From: Oscillospiraceae bacterium
GTDB taxonomy: Bacteria > Bacillota_A > Clostridia > Oscillospirales > Oscillospiraceae
Assembly: GCA_902795095.1 (NCBI GenBank)
Contig: CADBKB010000037.1
Coordinates: 1-12,048, forward strand
Direction: 5' to 3'
DNA: 12,048 nucleotides
Made by a program: the position numbers and the translations under genes. Shown piece after piece: positions 1 through 6,419 of the stretch (within the stretch, counting starts at the first letter, position 1; each line of letters begins with the position of its first letter). The notes under the pieces were generated by a model, which saw nothing but the letters and a program-made list of their open reading frames with translations, made no database searches and was not told the DNA's origin.

Positions 1-1065
1 ATGGCCGTGCTCTGCCTGGCCTCCGACATCGTGGACCTCAAGGCCCGCCTTGCCCGCATCATCGTGGGCTACACCTACGACGACAAGCCCGTCACCGCCG
101 GCGATCTCAATGCCCAGGGAGCCATGGCTGCCCTGCTGCGCGACGCGCTCAAGCCCAACCTGGTGCAGACTCTGGAGCACACCCCCGCCTTCGTGCACGG
201 CGGTCCCTTTGCCAACATCGCCCACGGCTGCAACAGCGTCACCGCCACCAAGATCGCCCGCCGCCTGTCTGATTACTGCGTGACGGAGGCCGGCTTCGGC
301 GCGGACCTCGGCGCGGAGAAATTCCTGGATATCAAGTGCCGCATGGCCGGCCTCAAGCCCGACTGCGTGGTGCTGGTGGCCACGGCTCGCGCCCTGAAGT
401 ACAACGGCGGCGTGCCCAAGGCCGAGACCGGCAAGGAGAACCTGGAGGCCCTGGAGCTGGGTCTGCCGAACCTCCTCAAGCATGTGGAGAACGTCACGAA
501 GGTTTACCGCCTGCCCTGCGTGGTGGCCATCAACCGCTTCCCCCAGGACACCGAGGCGGAGCTGGAGCTCATCCGCGACAAGTGCAAGGCCCTGGGCGTC
601 AATGTGGCCCTGAGCGAGGTCTGGGCCAAGGGCGGCGAGGGCGGCATCGAGCTGGCCAAGGAGGTCATCCGCCTGGGCGACGAGCCCAACGACTTCACCT
701 TTGCCTATGAGCTCGACAAGAGCATCGAAGAGAAAATCAACGACATCGTCACCAAGATCTACGGCGGCGACGGCGTCAGCTTCACCGCCCAGGCCCAGAA
801 GCAGCTGAAGCAGCTCACGGACCTCGGCTTCGACAAGCTGCCCGTGTGCATGGCCAAGACCCAGTACTCTCTGTCCGACGATCCCGCCAAGCTGGGCGCG
901 CCCAAGGGCTTCACCGTCACTGTGCGCAACCTCAAGGTCAGCGCCGGCGCCGGCTTCCTGGTCGCCCTCACCGGCGAGATCATGACCATGCCCGGCCTGC
1001 CGAAGGTCCCCGCCGCCGAGCGCATCGACGTGGACGAGAACGGCGTCATCTCCGGTCTGTTCTGA
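1..1065 (+). CDS. fhs: Formate-tetrahydrofolate ligase, C-terminal part (5' end outside window)
   Basis: ATP-dependent ligase that joins formate to tetrahydrofolate to give 10-formyl-THF, the entry step for formate into the folate one-carbon pool. It acts in the cytosol. The 354 visible residues match the later two thirds of the roughly 556-residue family. The ATG at base 1 is not the real start: MAVLCLA is the end of the conserved family signature around V-A-S-E-x-M-A, so about 200 residues, including the nucleotide-binding loop, lie upstream. Landmarks that are clearly Fhs include [14 protein letters not shown] (about 29-42), [19 protein letters not shown] (about 61-79), the [13 protein letters not shown] stretch (about 96-108) and the C-terminal [20 protein letters not shown] region. 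The stop codon shares a base with the fchA start (TGATG), so the two are translationally coupled. Identification is very secure. Confidence 0.97.
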   Translation: MAVLCLASDIVDLKARLARIIVGYTYDDKPVTAGDLNAQGAMAALLRDALKPNLVQTLEHTPAFVHGGPFANIAHGCNSVTATKIARRLSDYCVTEAGFGADLGAEKFLDIKCRMAGLKPDCVVLVATARALKYNGGVPKAETGKENLEALELGLPNLLKHVENVTKVYRLPCVVAINRFPQDTEAELELIRDKCKALGVNVALSEVWAKGGEGGIELAKEVIRLGDEPNDFTFAYELDKSIEEKINDIVTKIYGGDGVSFTAQAQKQLKQLTDLGFDKLPVCMAKTQYSLSDDPAKLGAPKGFTVTVRNLKVSAGAGFLVALTGEIMTMPGLPKVPAAERIDVDENGVISGLF

Positions 1066-1688
1066 TGGAAAATGAAAAAAGCTTCCCGGCGCTTTCCTGC
1101 CGGGAATTCACAAAGGTATTGAGCTCCGCCGCCCCTACCCCGGGCGGCGGCGGCGCGGCAGCCCTGGTGGGCGCCGTCGGCACGGCCCTGGCCCACATGG
1201 TGGGCGCGCTCACCGTGGGGAAGAAGAAGTATGCCGCCGTGGAGGATGAGCTTCGCGCTCTGATGGCGGAATGCGAGAGCCTGCAGGCGGGGCTTCTGGA
1301 TCAGATCGACGCGGACGCCGCCTGCTTTGCCCCCCTGGCCGCGGCCTACGGCATTCCCAAGGACGACCCGCACCGGGCCGACATCCTGGAGAAGGCCACC
1401 CTGGACGCCTGCTCCGCCCCGCTGGAGATCATGCGGCTGTGCGCCCGGGCCATTGACGCCGCGGGTACGTTCGCCGAGAAGGGCTCCCGGCTGGCGCTGT
1501 CCGACGCCGGCTGTGCCGCAGCGCTGTGCAAGGCGGCACTGCAGGCAGCAAGCCTCAATGTGTTTATCAATACCGGCGCCCTGCGCGACCGGGAAAAGGC
1601 ACAGGCTCTGAACGATCAGGCGAACGCCTGCCTTGCCGCCTGCGAGAAGGCGGATCAAATCTTCGCGCTCGTGCGCGAATCTCTGTGA
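1065..1688 (+). CDS. fchA: Methenyl-THF cyclohydrolase / formiminotransferase-cyclodeaminase family protein
   Basis: A 207-residue, mostly helical cytosolic protein of the cyclodeaminase/cyclohydrolase family (usual length about 200-215). Members either hydrolyse 5,10-methenyl-THF to 10-formyl-THF and back or deaminate formimino-THF. Visible family features are the N-terminal PTPGGGGAAALVGAVGTAL loop and helix (residues 24-42), the following LTVGKKKY (49-56), and the acidic D-x-D-A-x-x-F segment (82-88). The family usually has PGGGS here; this protein has Gly in place of Ser. The ATG at 1065 overlaps the fhs stop, and no Shine-Dalgarno sequence precedes it, so translation probably depends on re-initiation after fhs. 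Between fhs and folD, with no histidine-degradation gene in view, the cyclohydrolase role is the likelier one (inference). It would supply the activity that the adjacent FolD appears to lack. Confidence 0.9.
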   Translation: MENEKSFPALSCREFTKVLSSAAPTPGGGGAAALVGAVGTALAHMVGALTVGKKKYAAVEDELRALMAECESLQAGLLDQIDADAACFAPLAAAYGIPKDDPHRADILEKATLDACSAPLEIMRLCARAIDAAGTFAEKGSRLALSDAGCAAALCKAALQAASLNVFINTGALRDREKAQALNDQANACLAACEKADQIFALVRESL

Positions 1689-1695
1689 GGCTGCT

Positions 1696-2547
1696 ATGAT
1701 ATTATACGGAAAACCCGTGGCTGAGGCCCTGTGCCAGGGCATTCGGGAGGATATTGAATCGCTGTCCGGCGTTACGCCGACGCTTTGCGTCGTACGGCTG
1801 GGGGAGGACCCCTCGGACCTGGCCTATGAGCGGGGCATCTGCACCCGCGCGGGCAAAGTGGGCGTCGCGGTGCAAAAGCGGCTGCTGCGTGCGGACGCGG
1901 ACAAGCAGGATGTGATCAATGCCCTGCACGCGCTGAACGCCGACGAAGGCGTCCACGGCGTGCTGCTGTTCCGGCCTCTGCCGAAGCATCTGCGCCAGTT
2001 CCAGACGGAGATTTTCAACGCCCTGGCCCCGGAAAAGGACGTGGACGGCATGACCGACGGCTCGGCGGCCGGGGTATTCCTGGGTACCGGCACCGGCTTC
2101 GCCCCCTGCACCCCCAGCGCCTGCATGCAGATGCTGGATCACTACGGCGTGGATCCCGCGGGCAAGCGCACCGTGGTCATCGGCCGCAGCCCCGTGGTTG
2201 GCAAACCCCTTGCCATGCTGCTGCTGGGCCGCCACGCTACCGTGACGGTCTGCCACACCCGCACAAAGGATCTGAACGCGGAAGCGAGGCGCGCCGAGCT
2301 GCTCATCGCCTGCGCCGGCAGCGCCGGCCTGGTGGGCGCGGAGGCCATCGCGCCCGGCGCCACGGTGCTGGATGTGGGCGTCAACTGGCAGGACGGAAAG
2401 TATGTCGGCGACGTCCGGTTCGACGAGGCCGAGGCTGTGGCCGGGTCTGTCAGCCCGGTACCCGGCGGCGTCGGCGCTGTGACGACGGCCATGCTGCTGC
2501 GCCATGTGGTCACTGCGGCCATGCGCAGGAACAGGAGGGAAGCATGA
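1696..2547 (+). CDS. folD: Methylene-THF dehydrogenase (FolD family), probably without cyclohydrolase activity
   Basis: A 283-residue FolD-family protein (usual length about 285) that oxidises 5,10-methylene-THF to methenyl-THF with NAD(P)+. The N-terminal half is the folate domain; the Rossmann nucleotide domain contains GRSPVVGKP (163-171), then ATVTVCHTRT (181-190), and near the C-terminus the SPVPGGVGAVTT loop. The active-site Tyr is kept (Y44), as is the KDVDG motif (114-118). In a gap-free comparison with E. coli FolD, however, the catalytic Lys of the YVxxK motif is Ile48 (YERGI), and the Gln of the GILVQLPLP motif is Phe92 (GVLLFRPLP). These two residues serve the cyclohydrolase reaction, so this enzyme is probably dehydrogenase-only (inference). 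The start at 1696 follows a GAGG at 1687-1690, only seven bases after the fchA stop. An upstream in-frame start would overlap fchA and is not supported. The stop overlaps the next start by four bases (ATGA). Confidence 0.95.
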   Translation: MILYGKPVAEALCQGIREDIESLSGVTPTLCVVRLGEDPSDLAYERGICTRAGKVGVAVQKRLLRADADKQDVINALHALNADEGVHGVLLFRPLPKHLRQFQTEIFNALAPEKDVDGMTDGSAAGVFLGTGTGFAPCTPSACMQMLDHYGVDPAGKRTVVIGRSPVVGKPLAMLLLGRHATVTVCHTRTKDLNAEARRAELLIACAGSAGLVGAEAIAPGATVLDVGVNWQDGKYVGDVRFDEAEAVAGSVSPVPGGVGAVTTAMLLRHVVTAAMRRNRREA

Positions 2548-3359
2548 ATCTGTTCACCCCGGAAGAAATGACAAGAAACTATTCCCTGGCGGGTGCGAAG
2601 AAATCCGTTGCCCCGGCCTGGAAGCTGCTGATCCTGGGCATCCTGGCGGGCGCCCTCATCGGCTATGCCGCGCTGGTCACGAATATGGCCTGCTACAAGC
2701 TGGAGAACCCCTCCATGATCCGCGTGCTCTCCGGCGTGCTCTTCGGCTTCGGCCTGGGCATGGTGATCCTGTCCGGCGCGGAGCTGTTCACGGGGAATAC
2801 CCTGATCGTCATCAGCGTTCTGGATAAGAGAGCCTCTGTTTTGGGCATGCTGCGCAACTGGGGTCTGGTGTTTTTGGGCAATTTCCTGGGCGCATTGCTC
2901 CTGTCCTTCCTGACGGCCCGGTTCAATTTCTTCGGCGCCGGTGACGGAGCGCTGGCGGAGTACACCATGCGCGTGGCCCAGGGAAAGATGACCATGCGTT
3001 TTGAAAACGCTCTGGTCATGGGCGTGCTTTGCAACATCCTGGTGGTTCTGGCGGTGCTGTTCAGCCTGGCGGGCAAGGACGGCGCCAGCCGGATCCTCGG
3101 CGCCTGGGGCCCGGTGGCGCTGTTCACCATCTGCGGCTTCAACCACTGCATTGCGGACATGACCTACTGCATGTCCGGCCTGTTCTGCACGAAATACTAT
3201 GCCAACCACGCCGGCGCCTTCACAGCCCTGGGCTGGGGCAAATACTTTGCCGGCAATCTGCTGCCCGTCACCCTGGGCAATATCCTGGGCGGCTGCGCCA
3301 TCGGCGTTACCATGTGGCTTTGCTTCCTTTGGAAGGGAAAAAAAGAGGAAAAAGCGTAA
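2544..3359 (+). CDS. Formate/nitrite transporter (FNT) family channel, probable formate channel
   Basis: A 271-residue integral membrane protein of the FNT family (FocA, NirC, HSC), with six hydrophobic segments at roughly 27-47, 62-83, 105-125, 155-176, 188-205 and 235-262. Diagnostic motifs are ILSGAELFTGN (75-85), GVLCNILVVLA (160-170) and NLLPVTLGNILGG (238-250). The central pore His is present (H201), as is a Lys (K148) where FocA has its conserved Lys. The usual G-F-E-H-x-x-A-N-M motif reads GFNHCIADM (198-206), so Glu and Asn are replaced by Asn and Asp. AGGAGGG at 2533-2539 sits just before the ATG, which overlaps the folD stop. Its place at the end of fhs-fchA-folD makes formate the best guess for the substrate; nitrite or hydrosulfide cannot be excluded. 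No convincing terminator follows. Confidence 0.9.
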   Translation: MNLFTPEEMTRNYSLAGAKKSVAPAWKLLILGILAGALIGYAALVTNMACYKLENPSMIRVLSGVLFGFGLGMVILSGAELFTGNTLIVISVLDKRASVLGMLRNWGLVFLGNFLGALLLSFLTARFNFFGAGDGALAEYTMRVAQGKMTMRFENALVMGVLCNILVVLAVLFSLAGKDGASRILGAWGPVALFTICGFNHCIADMTYCMSGLFCTKYYANHAGAFTALGWGKYFAGNLLPVTLGNILGGCAIGVTMWLCFLWKGKKEEKA

Positions 3360-3367
3360 AATTTCTC

Positions 3368-3396
3368 TTGATTTTATGGTAATCCTGTGATAGAAT
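3368..3396 (+). promoter_or_regulatory. Sigma-A-type promoter of rplS
   Basis: A -35 box TTGATT (3368-3373) and a -10 box TAGAAT (3391-3396) are separated by exactly 17 bases. A TG dinucleotide one base upstream of the -10 makes it an extended -10. Transcription would start near 3403, giving a leader of about 95 bases ahead of rplS. This is the best-matching promoter in the window, as expected for a ribosomal protein gene. Confidence 0.7.
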
Positions 3397-3402
3397 ACAT
3401 TG

Positions 3403-3490
3403 GTCTTTGAAATCTGGTGGTCCTCTGTCGCAGCCGGTACACAAGTACAGCGGCATTTCCTGCGTTACGAACACTAAAAAATCGAGGAGG
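3403..3490 (+). promoter_or_regulatory. Structured rplS leader, candidate L19 autoregulatory element
   Basis: The leader can fold into a nested hairpin. An outer stem CGCAG (3429-3433) pairs with CTGCG (3460-3464). Inside it, CCG (3434-3436) pairs with CGG (3451-3453), and GTAC (3437-3440) pairs with GTAC (3445-3448) around an ACAA loop, with a two-base bulge at 3449-3450. A ribosomal protein L19 leader is an established RNA family in low-GC Gram-positive bacteria, in which the protein is thought to repress its own mRNA. Position and structure fit, but I could not compare this leader with the family model. Confidence 0.45.
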
Positions 3491-3498
3491 ACAATTCT

Positions 3499-3840
3499 AT
3501 GGATCTGATGAAGGCTCTGACCAGCCAGTACATGAAGGAGGAGCTGCCCCAGATGAACGTCGGCGACACCGTCCGCGTTCACGTAAAGATCAAAGAGGGC
3601 GCCCGCGAGAGAATTCAGGTGTTCGAGGGAACCATCATTGCCCGCAAGCATGGCGGCATTGAGGAAACCATCACCGTCCGCCGTCTGAGCTATGGCGTCG
3701 GCTGCGAGAAGGTGTTCCCGGTCCACTCTCCCTCCATTGTCAAGGTCGAAACCGTCCGCCGTGGTAAGGTTCGCCGCGCGAAGCTGTACTACCTGCGCGA
3801 CCGTCTTGGCAAGGCTGCCAAGGTCAAGGAAAAGGTCTGA
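3499..3840 (+). CDS. rplS: 50S ribosomal protein L19
   Basis: A 113-residue protein of the large ribosomal subunit, located at the interface with the 30S subunit. Length and sequence are typical of bacterial L19. Recognisable stretches are the N-terminal [19 protein letters not shown] (residues 16-34), [16 protein letters not shown] and [22 protein letters not shown] in the middle, and the basic C-terminal [22 protein letters not shown]. The start is set by AGGAGG at 3485-3490, eight bases before the ATG. The gene has its own promoter and structured leader and is closed by a strong hairpin terminator, so it appears to be transcribed largely alone. In many Firmicutes rpsP, rimM and trmD lie directly upstream; here that place is taken by the formate cassette. 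Identification is secure. Confidence 0.98.
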   Translation: MDLMKALTSQYMKEELPQMNVGDTVRVHVKIKEGARERIQVFEGTIIARKHGGIEETITVRRLSYGVGCEKVFPVHSPSIVKVETVRRGKVRRAKLYYLRDRLGKAAKVKEKV

Positions 3841-3862
3841 TCCCGCTTTTCATCCAAAGTGT

Positions 3863-3892
3863 AAAAAGAGGCAGCATCCGCTGTCTCTTTTT
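3863..3892 (+). terminator. Rho-independent terminator after rplS
   Basis: A 13-base-pair stem (3863-3875 with 3880-3892, one G-T wobble) closes on a four-base loop and ends in a run of five T. The left arm begins with five A, so the element could also stop transcription on the opposite strand. Confidence 0.85.
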
Positions 3893-3910
3893 ATATGATG
3901 GAAATAATGC

Positions 3911-3939
3911 TTTTCATTCCTGGGATTATTGTGTATACT
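3911..3939 (+). promoter_or_regulatory. Candidate promoter of the lepB-rbgA-rnhB-yraN operon
   Basis: A -10 box TATACT (3934-3939) is preceded after 17 bases by TTTTCA (3911-3916), which matches four of the six bases of the -35 consensus. It lies directly after the rplS terminator and ahead of the lepB ribosome binding site AAAGGAG (3954-3960), where a promoter is needed. No structured leader is evident. Confidence 0.5.
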
Positions 3940-3967
3940 ATTGAAAAAGCCGGAAAGGAGCATCTTT

Positions 3968-4564
3968 ATGAAACAGGAAAAACCGGCGGGCGTACAGAAC
4001 GACGTGTATGAGCTGCTGCACGATATGGTCTATATCCTGGCGGCGGTGACGCTGATTTTCGTTTTTCTGATGCGCATGGTCAGCGTGGTCGGCCCATCCA
4101 TGACGCCGACCCTGCTCAACGGCGACCGTCTGACGCTTCTGAGCAATACGCTCTACCAGGAGCCGAAGGCCGGGGATGTGGTTGTGGCGACGGTGCCCAG
4201 CTACGATCCCGAGGAAGCCATCGTCAAGCGCGTCATCGCCGTGGAGGGCCAGAGTGTCGACATCTCCTACGACGGGACCGGCGCCGCCACGGTCTATGTG
4301 GACGGCGTGGCCCTGGACGAGCCCTACATCAATGAGACGATGCTCCATGCGTCCTATAATACCATCGAATTCCCGGTGACCGTGCCCGAGGGCTGCCTGT
4401 TCGTCATGGGCGACAACCGCAACCACTCCGCCGACAGCCGTTACCCGCCCATCGGCATCTTCGACAAGCGCTATGTGCTGGGCAAGGTGCTCATGGTGGT
4501 CTGGCCCGGTCAGCGCGACGAGGGCGACAAGCGGGACTTCCACCGTCTGGGAGCGGTGCACTGA
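3968..4564 (+). CDS. lepB: Signal peptidase I
   Basis: Membrane-bound serine protease that removes signal peptides from secreted proteins on the outer face of the cytoplasmic membrane. The 198 residues hold one N-terminal transmembrane segment (about 21-38), followed by the S26 catalytic domain. The nucleophile Ser44 is in GPSMTPTL and the general-base Lys87 in EAIVKRVIAVEG. The conserved GDNRNHSADSRYPPIG box spans 148-163. The single membrane span and modest length match the Gram-positive SipS type. ATG 3968 is chosen because AAAGGAG (3954-3960) lies seven bases upstream; an in-frame upstream extension to about 3929 would overlap the promoter -10 box. The stop overlaps the rbgA start (TGATG). 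The position between rplS and rbgA is conserved in many clostridia. Confidence 0.95.
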   Translation: MKQEKPAGVQNDVYELLHDMVYILAAVTLIFVFLMRMVSVVGPSMTPTLLNGDRLTLLSNTLYQEPKAGDVVVATVPSYDPEEAIVKRVIAVEGQSVDISYDGTGAATVYVDGVALDEPYINETMLHASYNTIEFPVTVPEGCLFVMGDNRNHSADSRYPPIGIFDKRYVLGKVLMVVWPGQRDEGDKRDFHRLGAVH

Positions 4565-5448
4565 TGGCGGATCTGACGATCCAGTGGTATCCCGGCCACA
4601 TGACCAAAACCCGGCGCATGATGGAGCAGGATCTGAAGCTGGTAGACGCGGTATGCGAGCTGCTCGACGCCCGCATTCCCCTGGCCAGCCGCAATCCCGA
4701 CATCGACGCCATCTGCGGCAATAAGCCCCGGCTTGTCATCCTCAACCGCATGGACATGGCCGACGCCGAGATCACCGGGCGCTGGGTTTCCTATTTCCGC
4801 GCCCGGGGCATGGAGGTCATCTGCACCGACTGCAAGAGCCGGCGGGGTGTCAATCAGTTTGTGCCGGCGGTGCGCCGTCTTCTGAGCGAAAAGCTCAGAC
4901 GCTATGCCGAAAAAGGGCAGGGGGGACGTCCTCTCAAGCTCATGATCGTCGGCATTCCCAATGTGGGAAAATCCACCTTTATCAATCAGATCGCCGGGCG
5001 CAAGGGCGCCAAGGCGGAGAACCGCCCCGGCGTCACCCGGGGCAAGCAGTGGGTCACCGTGGACCGGGGCCTTCTGCTGCTGGATACGCCGGGCATTCTC
5101 TGGCCGAAGTTTGAGGACCCAGAGGTGGGGCTGAAGCTGGCCTACACCGGAGCGGTGAAGGACGACGTATACGACGTGGAGGAGCTGGCCTGCAGCCTTA
5201 TGGAGCTTCTGTGGCGGGATTATCCCGCCGCCCTGGCCGAGCGCTACCGTATCGAAGCCCCCGCCGACGAGAGCGGCTGGGAGCTTCTGCAGCGCGCCGC
5301 CCGCAATCGCGGCTTCCTGCTGGCGCGGGGTGAGGTGAATACCGAGCGCATGGCGCGGGTGCTGCTGGAGGAATACCGGAGCTGCAAGCTCGGCGCGTTC
5401 TCCCTGGAGCAGCCTCCGGCGGAAGGAGAGGGCAATGACGGACAGTAA
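4564..5448 (+). CDS. rbgA: Ribosome biogenesis GTPase A (circularly permuted GTPase)
   Basis: GTPase (YlqF) needed for late assembly of the 50S subunit. The 294 residues show the circularly permuted motif order typical of the family: N-terminal WYPGHM with the family's conserved His (H12), then G4 at 61-64, G5 near 88-95 (TDCKSRRG), G1 GIPNVGKS (130-137), G2 around PGVT (155-158) and G3 DTPG (174-177), followed by a helical C-terminal RNA-binding domain. LLLDTPGILWPKFEDPEVGL is close to B. subtilis YlqF. The G4 motif reads NRMD rather than the usual NKxD, an Arg for Lys change at the guanine-specifying motif. The start shares one base with the lepB stop, and the 3' end overlaps rnhB by 14 bases, so translation is probably coupled through the operon. 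The family call is very secure. Confidence 0.96.
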   Translation: MADLTIQWYPGHMTKTRRMMEQDLKLVDAVCELLDARIPLASRNPDIDAICGNKPRLVILNRMDMADAEITGRWVSYFRARGMEVICTDCKSRRGVNQFVPAVRRLLSEKLRRYAEKGQGGRPLKLMIVGIPNVGKSTFINQIAGRKGAKAENRPGVTRGKQWVTVDRGLLLLDTPGILWPKFEDPEVGLKLAYTGAVKDDVYDVEELACSLMELLWRDYPAALAERYRIEAPADESGWELLQRAARNRGFLLARGEVNTERMARVLLEEYRSCKLGAFSLEQPPAEGEGNDGQ

Positions 5449-6055
5449 AATCGACCTGTGGGCCATTGAAAACGCCAGATATTCCGATGAGATCCGTGTG
5501 ATCTGCGGCGTGGACGAGGCCGGTCGCGGCCCCCTGGCGGGGCCCGTATACGCCGCGGCGGTGATCCTGCCCCGCGGCCTGCACATCGACGGTCTGAACG
5601 ATTCCAAGAAGCTCACGGAGAAAAAGCGCGCGGAGCTCTTCGACGTCATCACCGCCCAGGCCCTGGCCTACGGCATCGGCAGCGCCGATGAGAAAGAGAT
5701 CGACGAAATCAACATCCTGCAGGCGACGTTCCTGGCCATGCGCCGGGCCATCGAAGCCATGCCGGTCCGGCCGGATCTGGCCCTGATCGACGGCAACCGG
5801 GACAGCGATTTCGGCGTGAGAAGCGAGACGGTCGTCAAGGGCGACAGCCTCAGCGCGAATATCGCCGCGGCCTCCATCCTGGCAAAGGTGACCCGGGACC
5901 GGGTCATGGAGCGCTATGCTGCGGAGTATCCCCAATACGGCTTCGAGGTACATAAGGGCTACGGCACCAAGCGGCACTATGAAGCCCTGCGGCAGTACGG
6001 CCCCTGTCCCATCCACCGGCAGAGCTTTTTGAAGAAATTCTATGAGCACGGCTAA
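5435..6055 (+). CDS. rnhB: Ribonuclease HII
   Basis: Endonuclease that cuts the RNA strand of RNA-DNA hybrids and starts removal of single ribonucleotides misincorporated into DNA. The 206 residues contain the type-2 RNase H active site: Asp27 and Glu28 in GVDEAGRGPLAGPV, Asp119 in LALIDGN, and Asp155 in AKVTRDRVM. The C-terminal GFEVHKGYGTKRHYEALRQYG segment is characteristic of RNase HII rather than HIII. AAGGAG (5423-5428) supports ATG 5435, which lies inside the end of rbgA (14-base overlap). The gene's own 3' end overlaps yraN by 14 bases. The rbgA-rnhB-yraN order is widespread in Firmicutes. Confidence 0.97.
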   Translation: MTDSKIDLWAIENARYSDEIRVICGVDEAGRGPLAGPVYAAAVILPRGLHIDGLNDSKKLTEKKRAELFDVITAQALAYGIGSADEKEIDEINILQATFLAMRRAIEAMPVRPDLALIDGNRDSDFGVRSETVVKGDSLSANIAAASILAKVTRDRVMERYAAEYPQYGFEVHKGYGTKRHYEALRQYGPCPIHRQSFLKKFYEHG

Positions 6056-6404
6056 AATCTCCGGTCACTGGGGCGAGGCACTGGCGGCGGACTACCTGCG
6101 AAAAAAGCGCTATGAGATCCTGGCCTGCAATTATCATACCTGTTTCGGTGAGATCGATCTGATCGTCCGGGACCGGAAGCACGTGGTTTTTGTCGAGGTG
6201 AAGACCCGGCGGGACGACCGCTACGCCCAGGCGCGGGAATTCGTCACGGGCAAGAAGCAGGCCCGGATCCGCGCCTCCGCTGAGATCTGGCTGGAGAAGA
6301 ACGACACGGCCCTGCAGCCCCGATTCGACGTGATCGAGGTCTATGCCCCCGCCGGCATGGACACCAGGCGGCCGGAAATCATCCACCTGGAGGACGCATT
6401 TTAG
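6042..6404 (+). CDS. yraN: UPF0102 family protein YraN (nuclease-like fold)
   Basis: A 120-residue protein of the conserved UPF0102 family. The family has the restriction-endonuclease-like fold but no firmly assigned role; links to DNA repair or recombination are proposed. Visible markers are the N-terminal G-x-x-GE helix (GHWGEALAADYL, 8-19), the CNYHTCFGEIDLIVRD stretch (29-44) and the VEVKTR strand (51-56). Together these give the E..D..E-x-K arrangement (Glu37, Asp39, Glu52, Lys54) seen in PD-(D/E)XK nucleases. There is no strong Shine-Dalgarno sequence before ATG 6042, and the 14-base overlap with rnhB suggests coupled translation. Family assignment is secure; biochemical activity is not. 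Confidence 0.93.
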   Translation: MSTAKISGHWGEALAADYLRKKRYEILACNYHTCFGEIDLIVRDRKHVVFVEVKTRRDDRYAQAREFVTGKKQARIRASAEIWLEKNDTALQPRFDVIEVYAPAGMDTRRPEIIHLEDAF

Positions 6405-6419
6405 CATTGGAGGAACCCT

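Noticed and set aside
846..1064. Longer in-frame 5' extension of fchA into fhs
   Set aside because: The added residues are an out-of-frame reading of fhs. The ATG at 1065 gives the normal family length and N-terminus.
1633..1695. Longer in-frame 5' extension of folD
   Set aside because: The added residues read fchA in another frame. ATG 1696 gives the usual FolD N-terminus and length.
3343..3369. Terminator between the FNT gene and rplS
   Set aside because: An eight-pair AT-rich stem with one wobble can be drawn (3343-3350 with 3362-3369), but its loop is large and no T-run follows, so read-through into rplS seems possible.
4510..5652. 380-codon open frame on the minus strand across rbgA and rnhB
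   Set aside because: It covers two conserved genes with intact active sites on the plus strand and has no ribosome binding site or recognisable product.
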